A stretch of 38,142 nucleotides of DNA, from assembly GCA_001773135.1 (NCBI GenBank), contig MEVX01000019.1, positions 1 to 38,142 on the forward strand, read 5' to 3'. Within the stretch, counting starts at the first letter, position 1; each line of letters starts with the position of its first letter. Shown here one piece after another: positions 25,167-34,230 of the stretch. Source of the stretch: a candidate division WWE3 bacterium RIFOXYB1_FULL_43_24 (GTDB lineage: Bacteria; Patescibacteriota; WWE3; UBA101185; UBA10185). The position numbers and the translations under genes are program-made. The notes under the pieces are model-generated. The model did no database searches. It was given only the letters and a program-made list of their open reading frames with translations, and had not been told where the DNA came from.

Positions 25167-27407
25167 ATGAAACAAAATAATAATTTGACCTTAATACTCG
25201 AGGGAATATCTAAAGCCATCCCGGTTTACATACTCCCTTTTCTTGTACCAATTTTCTTCCTTCCGATTACAACTGAGTTCTTCGAACTAAATAAGCTCAC
25301 GTTGATAATCTTGAGCACAATACTGCTGACAATACTCTGGGCGATAAGACTAATGCTGGGTAAAAAGATAGAGTTAGCGAAATCCATCTTAGACTTTCCT
25401 CTGGTGATATTCACCGGCGTATATGCTTTATCTACAGTCTTTTCAATGAATAAACCCGTAAGCATTTTCGGAAGCCAGGGAAGGTGGCTGGGATTATTCT
25501 CTTTAATAGTATTCGTAATCTACTATTACATCGCTACTCCCCTTTACAGAGATCCCAAAGCCATTAAAAGTGCCATCTATGCCTTCTTAATAGGTACCGG
25601 GATCGCCACATTCGTGTCTGTCCTCAGCTATTTCAACATCTTCATTTCATCAACTGCTTATATGAAGCTGCAAAACTTTTCATTTTACGGGGGTACTACC
25701 CAAACAGCACTGTTCGCAGCCCTATCCATAGTAATGGCACTTGTACTTATCGCCTATGAAAAGAACGTACTGATAAAAATAGGGCTTGTGGGTGCAACTA
25801 TCCTTAGCATCTTATACGTTTCCCTAACCAGCTCCCTCGCCGCCTGGGCATTGCTCGTGGTCGGTATAGTCGGAATGGTATTTTATGTCGATCTTTCGAA
25901 GGTGTTCAAAGAAGGTGTTTATTACCTTGCCATTCTGGGTACAACTGCAGCAATGGCTATCGTTTTTCTGGTTCCTGCAACACGAAACGTAATTGTGAAT
26001 CCTAATTTCCCCAAAGAATTAAGTCTTCCTGTAAGAGAAAGCTGGGTCGTTGCGTCGTCAACTATCCAAAACTTTCCGCTTCTCGCAACGGGTCCTTCGA
26101 CATTCCAGACCAACTTCACCCGTTTCAGACCAATGTCTCTAAACGCTACTGAATTCTGGAACGTAAGATTTGATATCCCCTTTAACGAGATATTCAATAT
26201 CATCGCTACAGTCGGAATACTAGGACTTCTGGCTACTATATTCCTGGTATCAAGATTGATGAGACTTGCCAACCAAACCAAGTTTACCGATAGCCAGGAA
26301 GGTCTTACCGAGGTTCTGAGCCTTTCGCTCGTAGCCTTGTTGTCCTCCTTCTTATTCACATATGCGACCGTAGCATCAACTTTCATGTTGGTCACGCTTG
26401 TAGCATTATTGGTAGCCGCTCACACATACATTGATGAGCACAGCAAAGTCGCACAAATCAGCTCAGTGGGTGCGAAAGATATCCAAGCGGTCGCTTCATT
26501 GGGTGACAGCTCTGCGATAAATAAAGAGTATTCCAAGTACATTTTTGGAACGGTCATTATTCTTGCAGTCATCTATGGAGGCTATCTCTGGGGTAAAAAT
26601 TATATGGCAGAGTTCTATATGAGAAGGGCCGTCATCGCTTTACTCAATAATGACGGAGCAAAAGTCTATGAGAATCAAAGATTGGCAATTACAACCAATC
26701 CTACGAGAGACTCATACTACAATTCCTTTGCACAAACCGACCTCGCCTTGGCAAATAACCTAGCCGGAAAAGAAAACCTTACGGATGCAGAAAAGCAGAC
26801 AATACAAAGTTTGATTTCCGAAGCTATTATCACAACCAGAGTTACAACAGAGGCTATAAATCCCCTGAGCGCGTCTAACTGGGAAACCAGAGCGTTGATA
26901 TATAGAAGCATTCTAAATGTTGCGGATAACGCTTCTGAGTGGGCAGTATCAGCATACAACACTGCTATACAGCTTGACCCCACTAACCCGAGGCTAAGAT
27001 TAGACCTGGGAGGAATGTATTACGCACAAAAGGATTACCTATCCGCAGCTAACCAGTTCAGACTAGCCTTCTCACTGAAGCCTGACTACGCAAACGCTTA
27101 TTACAACTTTGCACAGTCTATGGTCCAGTTGAACGATCTGCAGAGTGCAAAACAAGCATTCGAAATTACAAAGACGCTTGTAGATGCTGACTCGGAAGAC
27201 GCAAAACTTCTGGATAAAGAGATTGCAGCAGTTGACGAGAAGATCAAAGCAGCGGGCGCAACAGGACAGGTTAAGCCTACGGTAGAACAGATTACGGCTT
27301 CACAAAATCAGGGTCCGACACCACAGGAACCTTTGATCAAAGCCGGTGAAGAACAGCAGATAAACGGTCAAAATCTTGACTTAGGAACATTGCCTGAACA
27401 AGAATGA
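25167..27407 (+). CDS. O-antigen ligase/WzyC-like membrane protein with C-terminal TPR repeats
   Basis: Multiple TMs; GSQGRWLGLFSLIVFVIYY; TPR-like YAQKDYLSAANQFRLAFSLKPDYANAYYNFAQSMVQLNDLQSAKQAFE. Confidence 0.82.
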   Translation: MKQNNNLTLILEGISKAIPVYILPFLVPIFFLPITTEFFELNKLTLIILSTILLTILWAIRLMLGKKIELAKSILDFPLVIFTGVYALSTVFSMNKPVSIFGSQGRWLGLFSLIVFVIYYYIATPLYRDPKAIKSAIYAFLIGTGIATFVSVLSYFNIFISSTAYMKLQNFSFYGGTTQTALFAALSIVMALVLIAYEKNVLIKIGLVGATILSILYVSLTSSLAAWALLVVGIVGMVFYVDLSKVFKEGVYYLAILGTTAAMAIVFLVPATRNVIVNPNFPKELSLPVRESWVVASSTIQNFPLLATGPSTFQTNFTRFRPMSLNATEFWNVRFDIPFNEIFNIIATVGILGLLATIFLVSRLMRLANQTKFTDSQEGLTEVLSLSLVALLSSFLFTYATVASTFMLVTLVALLVAAHTYIDEHSKVAQISSVGAKDIQAVASLGDSSAINKEYSKYIFGTVIILAVIYGGYLWGKNYMAEFYMRRAVIALLNNDGAKVYENQRLAITTNPTRDSYYNSFAQTDLALANNLAGKENLTDAEKQTIQSLISEAIITTRVTTEAINPLSASNWETRALIYRSILNVADNASEWAVSAYNTAIQLDPTNPRLRLDLGGMYYAQKDYLSAANQFRLAFSLKPDYANAYYNFAQSMVQLNDLQSAKQAFEITKTLVDADSEDAKLLDKEIAAVDEKIKAAGATGQVKPTVEQITASQNQGPTPQEPLIKAGEEQQINGQNLDLGTLPEQE

Positions 27408-27435
27408 CAGTAAACGGCTAAGCTTTGAGAACAGG

Positions 27436-27465
27436 AAACCCCCGCTCGGCGGGGGTTTCTTTTTG
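27436..27465 (+). terminator. Intrinsic terminator
   Basis: aaacccccgc-tc-ggcgggggtttcttttt. Confidence 0.92.
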
Positions 27466-27476
27466 TTAGTATTTTT

Positions 27477-27655
27477 CGAAAATTCCTGGTGGACCGTAGG
27501 AGATTCGGTCACGCGTTATCGCCTGCTGGCGATCCGCTCGACCCCGCCTCACTCGCCTTCGCTCGTTGCGGCATTCGAATCTCTCCTTTACATAAAAAAA
27601 TTTCGCAAGCACCTGCGGCACTTCCGAAATTTCCTGGTGGACCGTAGGAGATTCG
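27477..27655 (-). repeat. tRNA-tail element B: direct repeat of tRNA-Ala 3' end flanking conserved core
   Basis: cgaaa(a/t)ttcctggtggaccgtaggagattcg at 27477-27507 and 27625-27655 (30/31, period 148). Core 27508-27575; inverted degenerate third copy about 27573-27606. Confidence 0.88.
27594..27632 (-). terminator. Terminator-like hairpin directly after tRNA-Ala
   Basis: Minus strand aaatttcg-gaagtgccgcaggtgcttg-cgaaattttttt. Confidence 0.82.
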
Positions 27656-27710
27656 AACTCCTGACCTCTTCCATGCCATGGAAGCGCTCTACCAACTAAG
27701 CTAACGGCCC
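27635..27710 (-). tRNA. tRNA-Ala (anticodon GGC), CCA encoded
   Basis: gggccgt ta gctt..gagc cttcc-atGGCat-ggaag ... aggag-ttcgaat-ctcct acggtcc a cca. Confidence 0.94.
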
Positions 27711-27740
27711 TAGTGTAATAAATAATGCTAAAGAATTATA

Positions 27741-28886
27741 TCAGATGCCCCGGGGAGTAAAAGTTTTAACATTTTCACGGCCGAAAACCATTCTTTTGTT
27801 TGGAAGATTATCTATCGTGAACAGTTTTACCGGTTTTTCCGCGTTGAACATCGGTCTTTTCGGATTGTCCTCAAGTATCTTTTTAATTTTCCCAATCAGC
27901 TGTTCTATCCCCTCCCCCGACACGGCTGATATCCCGATGACATCAATTTTCTCTTTTTTAAAATAGTCAGTAACACTTTTTAGAATATCTTTTACTTCAG
28001 TAATATCTATTTTATTTATAATCACTAATTCAGGCTTATCTATTAACCCCTTTCCATAAACTTCCAGCTCTTTTCTTATTTTTCTGTAATTAGAAAGGGC
28101 GTTTTCTGCCAAATCTAAACCGCCCCCATCAGAATAGCCTTCCAGCGGATCTATGAGGTGTACGAGCACCCTGGTGCGTTCTACGTGCCTTAAAAACTCG
28201 TCCCCTAACCCCCTGCCTTCAGAGGCACCTTCTATCAATCCGGGAATATCGGAAATAATGATATTCTCACCATTTTCCAGCTCCATTACGCCTAAATTCG
28301 GTGATAGGGTTGTGAAAGGATAGTTTGCCACTTTAACGTTAGCGTGTGTCAATTTATTTAATAACGTACTTTTTCCGGCGTTAGGTAAACCTATTAGTCC
28401 CACATCTGCCACGAGTTTTACCTCGAGCTTGATTTCTTTTTGTTCACCCAAAGTTCCCGGCGTGTATTGAACCGGTGTCTGGTTGGTAGAACTCCGAAAC
28501 CTGAAATTACCCCTGCCTCCGATACCACCGCGGGCGATAAGAAATTCCTTTCCGTCAGTATCCATATCGGCAACTAAAACTTCGCGGCCATCTTTTAATT
28601 CATACACTAAAGTGCCCAGAGGTACCGAAATTCTGTAATCTTCGCCGTCAGCTCCGTACATCTTAAGTTTCCCCCCGTGGCCACCATCCTCTCCCGCGTA
28701 CATTTCTTTGGCTCTAAAATCCCTAAGAGTAGCCATATTCCTGTTTGCGACAAAATAAACGCTACCTCCGTCGCCCCCGTCGCCCCCATCAGGCCCGCCT
28801 TTCGGAGTACCTTTTTCTCTGAAAAAAGAGACTTTTCCGTCTCCGCCATTACCGGCTCTTAATTTTATTTTTACCAGATCTATCAT
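27741..28886 (-). CDS. obg: Obg family GTPase
   Basis: MIDLVKIKLRAGNGGDGKVSFFREKGTPKGGPDGGDGGDGGSVYF; GLPNAGKSTLLNKLTHANVKVANYPFTT; DIPGLIEGASEGRGLGDEFLRHVERTRVLVHLID. Confidence 0.97.
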   Translation of the reverse strand: MIDLVKIKLRAGNGGDGKVSFFREKGTPKGGPDGGDGGDGGSVYFVANRNMATLRDFRAKEMYAGEDGGHGGKLKMYGADGEDYRISVPLGTLVYELKDGREVLVADMDTDGKEFLIARGGIGGRGNFRFRSSTNQTPVQYTPGTLGEQKEIKLEVKLVADVGLIGLPNAGKSTLLNKLTHANVKVANYPFTTLSPNLGVMELENGENIIISDIPGLIEGASEGRGLGDEFLRHVERTRVLVHLIDPLEGYSDGGGLDLAENALSNYRKIRKELEVYGKGLIDKPELVIINKIDITEVKDILKSVTDYFKKEKIDVIGISAVSGEGIEQLIGKIKKILEDNPKRPMFNAEKPVKLFTIDNLPNKRMVFGRENVKTFTPRGI

Positions 28887-28888
28887 TT

Positions 28889-30091
28889 TTATCGAACGAA
28901 ATTAAATGGATCCTGGGCAATCCCATTGTATTTAACAGTAAAGTGAACATGCGGACCTGTCGATCTCCCGGTGTTGCCCATTAAGCCTATAATTTCGCCT
29001 CGCGAAACTTGCTGGCCATAGCTTACATCAATACGGCTCATATGGCCATAAACTGTCTCATAACCGCTCCCATGGTCAATTCTCACATGTAACCCCAACC
29101 CGAACGGATCCCAACCTGCTCTAATTACAGTTCCTGAAGTACACGCCAATAACGGAGGAGAAGAAATGTTATGGGGCGAGGCAACATCAATTCCATTGTG
29201 ATACCAGCTGTAGTATTGGGTAACGATTCTAACAGTAGTCGGCCAAACGCAAAAACCCTTATCGGCTGCAGCTGTAGAAGCGTTGCCTGTAGAGGCAGCC
29301 CCTGAATATGCGGTGTATACCGGTACAACTTTAGGCACTTTTCCACCCGGAATAACCAGTTCCGTACCCAAAGCCAATGTCGATGTATCCAGTAAATAGT
29401 TAAAGTCGGCTATGGCTTGCGAGGGAACATCGTATTTTAAGGCAATTGAGGTGAGGGTATCCCCTCTTTCAACTGTATGAATCAGACCGGCTACGGGAGG
29501 AACTGTTATTTCCTGCCCTACCTTAAGAATTGAGTTATCCGAAAGATTATTTACATATTTCAAAGCGTCCGCGGATATCTTGAATTTCTCCCCGACGCTA
29601 TAAAGCGTATCCCCAGATTCAATTTTGTATACAAAAGCCTCTGTTCTCCTTCTCTCTTCAGGGAGCGTTGTCACGGCCATTTCTCTTTTAGGTATTATAT
29701 CGGTGGACGTAGCTAGATAATCTGCTTTAACCTGAGGACTGGCAATAAAATCGTAGCTGCTCAACACTTCGCCTATCATAAATACCCCCAGAGATACGGT
29801 AACTACGGTTATAAAAGCCAACGGTCTCCCGAGTTTTCCCCTTGACCAGATTAACTTTTTGACGATAAAGGACTTTGCAACGGAAGGAAGTTGGAATAGA
29901 AAAAAAAGTGCGGTACCGATTATAAATAGTAGATCTACAAACTTGTCCCACAGATACTCGAGAATAGAGCGGAAAAACTCCGCCCATATATTCACGAACT
30001 GTTCAAATTTGTTTCGTCCCTGAGGCCTAAATCCTTCAAAACTGAGCTGAAAAAAACGTTTAGACGCCGGGCGTTTGATGGTAAATACCAT
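28889..30091 (-). CDS. LysM-containing M23 family peptidase, membrane anchored
   Basis: Two LysM motifs (YKIESGDTLYSVGEKFKISADALKYVN; HTVERGDTLTSIALKYDVPSQAIADFN); M23 HNGIDVASP...GLHVRIDHGSGYETVYGHMSRIDV...GNTGRSTGPHVHFTV. Confidence 0.94.
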   Translation of the reverse strand: MVFTIKRPASKRFFQLSFEGFRPQGRNKFEQFVNIWAEFFRSILEYLWDKFVDLLFIIGTALFFLFQLPSVAKSFIVKKLIWSRGKLGRPLAFITVVTVSLGVFMIGEVLSSYDFIASPQVKADYLATSTDIIPKREMAVTTLPEERRRTEAFVYKIESGDTLYSVGEKFKISADALKYVNNLSDNSILKVGQEITVPPVAGLIHTVERGDTLTSIALKYDVPSQAIADFNYLLDTSTLALGTELVIPGGKVPKVVPVYTAYSGAASTGNASTAAADKGFCVWPTTVRIVTQYYSWYHNGIDVASPHNISSPPLLACTSGTVIRAGWDPFGLGLHVRIDHGSGYETVYGHMSRIDVSYGQQVSRGEIIGLMGNTGRSTGPHVHFTVKYNGIAQDPFNFVR

Positions 30092-30177
30092 GGTTAGTTC
30101 TTCCGGGCAGACACTCTAACGATTTTACCAATACCCCAGTATAACGGCAAATCATCGTTTTAGGTGGCTTTCGGAAA

Positions 30178-31527
30178 CTAGGCTCCCGTGTGAAGGGTAT
30201 CAAGAAAATCCTTGTTGGTTTTTGTCTTCTTGAGCCTGTCTATGACCAAATCTGTGGCATCTCTTTCGTCTAAAAGGTCAACCATTCTTCTCAGTCTATA
30301 AACCTTCTCCAACGTAGGGGCATCAAATAATTGCTCCTCGTGTCTTGTACCGCTTGATTTTATGTCTATTGCCGGAAAGATACGCCTTTCTGACAAGCTT
30401 CTGTCTAGTCGCAACTCCATGTTGCCCGTACCCTTAAACTCTTCGAAAATAACATCGTCCATTCTGGAACCTGTCTCGACCAAAGCCGTGGCAATAATAG
30501 TCAGACTACCTTTTTCTTCGAAGTTTCTTGCAGCACCGAAAAAGTGCTTTGCAGGATACAAAGCTGCGGGATCAAAACCGCCTGTCAAGGTTCTACCTGA
30601 AGGAGGCGCTACCATATTGTATGCACGGGCAAGCCTGGTAATTGAGTCCATCAAAATAACAACGTCTTTTCCTCTTTCAGCCAATCTTTTCGCCCTTTCG
30701 AGGCACAGCTCTGAAACCCTTGTCTGCTCTTCGGCCCTCTCATCAAAATTACTTGCGTATACTTCACCCTTAACGTTGCGGCTAAAGTGCGTAACTTCTT
30801 CCGGGCGTTCTCCTATGAGAGCTACCATCAATATGGTTTCAGGATGGTTAGTAGTTATACCGTTCGCAATATCCATAAGCAAAAATGTCTTACCTGCCTT
30901 AGGAGGAGCAACAAGCATAGCTCTTTGTCCTTTGCCTATAGGTGCTATCAAGTCTATTAATCTTGTAGCGATAACATCTTTAGTCGTTTCGAGCTTCATC
31001 CAGTCTTTCGGGAAAATAGGTGTTAGCTCGGTGAAATGGGGTCTTTTTCGGGCACTTTCGGGCTCTATCCCTTCTACCGACTCTATTCTTAACAATGAGA
31101 GGTATCTCTCCCCTTCTTTGGGAGGCCGCGCATAACCTTTTATCATGTCGCCTTTTCTTAAATTGAATCTTTTTATTTGTGAGTGGCTAATATAAACATC
31201 GCGGGGAAGATCCGATTCGGATCTTTCTTTCTGCCTTATGACGCCGTAATCGTTCAGTATCTCCAACATACCTTCTATGCCAACCGAGTCTCCGTTAGAA
31301 CCGGTTTCCTCCGTGGAAACATTGGGCTTGTGCTGGTAAGAGTATAAAGGAGCTGCCACTACCGGAGTTTCCTTTACAACCTCCTGTTCAACAACAGGAG
31401 AAACACTCCCCTTATCTTCAGTCTTAGGAGCTATTTTCTTCTTAACAGCGGAAGTGTCAGAAAGTTGAGCACTATTATTAATCAAATTACTATCTTTACT
31501 TGTATCTACAGGTTTTCTATTCGGCAT
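30178..31527 (-). CDS. rho: Transcription termination factor Rho with N-terminal extension
   Basis: GLLEILNDYGVIR-like start of RNA-binding domain; GKGQRAMLVAPPKAGKTFLLMDIANGI; DSITRLARAYNMVAPPSGRTLTGGFDPAALYPAKHFFGAARN. Confidence 0.97.
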   Translation of the reverse strand: MPNRKPVDTSKDSNLINNSAQLSDTSAVKKKIAPKTEDKGSVSPVVEQEVVKETPVVAAPLYSYQHKPNVSTEETGSNGDSVGIEGMLEILNDYGVIRQKERSESDLPRDVYISHSQIKRFNLRKGDMIKGYARPPKEGERYLSLLRIESVEGIEPESARKRPHFTELTPIFPKDWMKLETTKDVIATRLIDLIAPIGKGQRAMLVAPPKAGKTFLLMDIANGITTNHPETILMVALIGERPEEVTHFSRNVKGEVYASNFDERAEEQTRVSELCLERAKRLAERGKDVVILMDSITRLARAYNMVAPPSGRTLTGGFDPAALYPAKHFFGAARNFEEKGSLTIIATALVETGSRMDDVIFEEFKGTGNMELRLDRSLSERRIFPAIDIKSSGTRHEEQLFDAPTLEKVYRLRRMVDLLDERDATDLVIDRLKKTKTNKDFLDTLHTGA

Positions 31528-31586
31528 ATTTAATTGTTTAAAAGTGAAATTTATACATCAATCTATTTAAGGCACTTGCCTAAAGC

Positions 31587-31619
31587 CGGGAGATAGCCAC
31601 TGCCCCTTGCTACCTCCCG
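31587..31619 (-). other. 11-bp hairpin between sortase and rho
   Basis: Intergenic between rho (start 31527) and sortase (stop 31639): cgggagatagc / gctacctcccg with 11-nt loop (one G-U on the minus strand), beside a smaller hairpin aggc-aagt-gcct. Confidence 0.65.
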
Positions 31620-31638
31620 ACTCTAAGCCTCATCTGAA

Positions 31639-32280
31639 TCACAGAGAATCGATAAGTTCGGCCTTCACGACGAGTCTTTTGTCGTATGTCGATTTACCTG
31701 GAAGCCACACTCCACCACATGTAATCAATGTCAGCTCTGACTTGCCATCAGTATCTTCCAACACCTTTAGCCTATCGGGGTCATTGATGTCAACTAGTAG
31801 AGAATCGACAATCTGGTAAGCGTACTGTCTGCCCAGGCTGTCTTCTAAAAGAACTGTATCACCTACCGTAGCGTTTTTCAACTGCCAAAAAGCAGCGGGT
31901 CTTCCGAAATTGTCATCAAAATGTGCGTTGATTATTACATTGCCGTCTTCCCCAGGTTTAGCTCCTTTTTTGTACCACCCCGCTTCGTTCCATTTCTTAG
32001 GCGTGTCTAGTGTACCGTCAGTTTGTAACCCCACTTCAATAATATCGGCGCTAATATTTCTTTCTGTTATAAAAATGTGTGTGGGTGGCATTAAAATAGG
32101 TTCGGCAACAGGCTCAAAAACAGACACCTGCTCCTGGACGGACTGTTCTACAGGGGATTCTTTTTTCCTAAAAAAATCGGGCAATATACCCAGGGTATAA
32201 GCGTAATAACCGGCACCGCCTAATATAACCAGGAGTATTATGAAAAATATGAACTTTTTCGCACGGTTAGGTGATTCCAT
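31639..32280 (-). CDS. Sortase
   Basis: N-terminal TM; INAHFDDNFGRPAAFWQLKNATVGDTVLLEDSLGRQYAYQIV; SELTLITCGGVWLPGKSTYDKRLVVKAEL. Confidence 0.9.
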   Translation of the reverse strand: MESPNRAKKFIFFIILLVILGGAGYYAYTLGILPDFFRKKESPVEQSVQEQVSVFEPVAEPILMPPTHIFITERNISADIIEVGLQTDGTLDTPKKWNEAGWYKKGAKPGEDGNVIINAHFDDNFGRPAAFWQLKNATVGDTVLLEDSLGRQYAYQIVDSLLVDINDPDRLKVLEDTDGKSELTLITCGGVWLPGKSTYDKRLVVKAELIDSL

Positions 32281-32313
32281 AATGTGATTATGAAGGAAAT
32301 TTTAGGCAAGGAA

Positions 32314-32352
32314 CAGAATGGTCGAGTAAGTAACCCAAACCCAACCATTCTG
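32314..32352 (-). other. 9-bp stem in the LPETG-sortase spacer
   Basis: cagaatggt 32314-32322 / accattctg 32344-32352; a second hairpin cggac-ggat-gtccg at 32392-32405. Confidence 0.55.
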
Positions 32353-32412
32353 CCCCCTGCCCAAAGGCAAAGGGCAAACGGGGCCTTCATACGGACGGAT
32401 GTCCGCAGAAGG

Positions 32413-33030
32413 TTATCTTTTCTTTCTCAGTAAAGCACCGACTAACAAAGATCCGATTCCTGCTATACCGGTTACCGATACAGCTCCGGTTTCAGGTAAT
32501 TCTGTGGGTTCACCTTCACCGTAACATACAGTAGCGGTGTCGGATCCCTCAAATTCACCATCCCAATAGACCTTAGCTTTGTTAACAATACATTTGTCAA
32601 AAGCTTCGTCTCTATCAAACTCGTCTGAGTCTATCTCAGCCTCTATGATAAAGGTTTTGGTCTCACCGGGCTCAAAATCGTCCCAGTATTCAGTTAAGCC
32701 TGAGCCACCTACTCTATCCATTTCATCGGGTAGAGAGTCACTCATCTTCATATCGTCGAAATCTATGTCGGCATCCTCGTCAGAAAGGTTTTTGATCTTT
32801 ATTCTAAACTCTACGACATCGTCTTCCTCGACGTCAGTAACTTTAGATTCCCAATCATCGTCGCCTTCTATTCTGACTTCCTTCTCTATGCTAAACCTCT
32901 TGTTTATTATGCAGGTTTCGCCTCCGCCGTAAGTTGACTCGCAGTCAGCAAGGGCCTTGTCACTTGACAAAAGGAACAAGCCGGCTACGACAGTTACCAA
33001 AGCTATTAACTTGTAACCTTTTTCTTTCAT
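32413..33030 (-). CDS. Secreted acidic protein with LPETG sorting signal
   Basis: Signal peptide MKEKGYKLIALVTVVAGLFLLSSDKALA; DUF11-like body; C-terminus ELPETGAVSVTGIAGIGSLLVGALLRKKR (LPxTG, hydrophobic stretch, basic tail). Confidence 0.92.
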   Translation of the reverse strand: MKEKGYKLIALVTVVAGLFLLSSDKALADCESTYGGGETCIINKRFSIEKEVRIEGDDDWESKVTDVEEDDVVEFRIKIKNLSDEDADIDFDDMKMSDSLPDEMDRVGGSGLTEYWDDFEPGETKTFIIEAEIDSDEFDRDEAFDKCIVNKAKVYWDGEFEGSDTATVCYGEGEPTELPETGAVSVTGIAGIGSLLVGALLRKKR

Positions 33031-33216
33031 ATATATCAAATAACAAAACCCATACCCACCTTACTACATGCTAAGTTAAATATGGCAGTTTTTGTTGATT
33101 TGGCAGGAAAATAAGTACTCTTGGATTGGCCACACAGGTCAATCATATCGATATTCTAACCTAATCCGGCACTTTTGTCAACACTATGGGGTTGTCTTGG
33201 CGGGGGCTGTTTGGGG

Positions 33217-34230
33217 TCACTTTTCAAGCCCGTCCGGGTACTTTTTGAACCAGCTTACAAGGTTATTAATGCCCGTCTCAAGAGACGTGGAAGGGTTCCA
33301 GTCAAGAGAGGCGGCCGCCTTGTCGAAATTGGCGTAAACCTCTGCATACTCCCCCATGCGGATCTCTCCCGGGTTGCGATCGAACTTATTTCCTACGGTT
33401 TTTTCTACCTGATCGACTATTTCATAAACTGTGTAACCTTTACCCGTGCCAAGGTTGAAAATTTCGTTCGCCCCACCCTTTTCAAGATACATTACAGCTT
33501 TAAAATGAGCGTCCACCAAATCCACGACATCTACATAGTCCCTCACCGGGGTACCGTCACGTGTATTAAAATTATCGGCGCAAGTTACCATAAAAGGTGA
33601 AAGGCCTAAAGCGCCCCTAACAGCACTCTGTACGAGGTGTACAGAGGGCAAAGAGCTGTACCCTACATCACAATCAGGATCAGAGCCAAAAACATTAAAG
33701 TAACGAAAAATTACGTAATGTAGCCCGAACAACTCCGAATACCATTTAATGGCCTTTTCCACCATAAGTTTTGATTCTCCGTAAGGATTGGTGGGATTCT
33801 GCGGGTGTTTCTCGTCTATGGGCAGGTATTGGGAATTACCGTAAGTAGCGCAGGTCGAGGAAAATATTATGTTTTCTATTCCGGTTTCTTTTATGGCCTC
33901 CAAAAGGTTAACGGATCCCATTAGGTTGTTCAAAAAATACTTTTGGGGGTCCCGCATAGACTCGCTGACAGACAATACCCCCGCAAAGTGTAAGACAGTA
34001 GAAATGTTCTTCATACTTTCCGCCGTTAAAGCCTTTTTCACCCTCTCTGCGTCTCTCAAGTCGACCTCGATTACGCAAATATCCCCGTATTTCTTCAAAT
34101 TCTCCAGAGCTTGTCTGCGCCCGGTTGTAAAATTATCCAGGACATGAACTTTGTAATTTTCCTGTAGCAACCTTTTAACGGCATGACTTCCGATGTACCC
34201 CCCTCCCCCCGTGATTAAAATCTCACTCAT
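33217..34230 (-). CDS. galE: UDP-glucose 4-epimerase
   Basis: SEILITGGGGYIGSHAVKRLLQENYKVHVLDNFTTG; YGESKLMVEKAIKWY; FNVFGSDPDCDVGYS; GTPVRDYVDVVDLVDAH. Confidence 0.95.
   Translation of the reverse strand: MSEILITGGGGYIGSHAVKRLLQENYKVHVLDNFTTGRRQALENLKKYGDICVIEVDLRDAERVKKALTAESMKNISTVLHFAGVLSVSESMRDPQKYFLNNLMGSVNLLEAIKETGIENIIFSSTCATYGNSQYLPIDEKHPQNPTNPYGESKLMVEKAIKWYSELFGLHYVIFRYFNVFGSDPDCDVGYSSLPSVHLVQSAVRGALGLSPFMVTCADNFNTRDGTPVRDYVDVVDLVDAHFKAVMYLEKGGANEIFNLGTGKGYTVYEIVDQVEKTVGNKFDRNPGEIRMGEYAEVYANFDKAAASLDWNPSTSLETGINNLVSWFKKYPDGLEK

Noticed and set aside
27463-27699. 78-aa plus-strand ORF over tRNA-Ala and element B
   Set aside because: It is the antisense of the tRNA plus the repeat core; treated as non-coding.
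13110-27710. Large integrated island between the two tRNA elements
   Set aside because: The flanking repeats belong to different tRNAs, and the interior is housekeeping (ndk, argS, comE, dprA); no integrase or phage genes seen.
28607-28849. 80-aa minus ORF inside obg
   Set aside because: Out-of-frame overlap with the Gly-rich Obg N-terminal domain.
30362-31135. 257-aa plus-strand ORF
   Set aside because: Entirely antisense to rho, whose conserved motifs make the minus strand the real coding strand.
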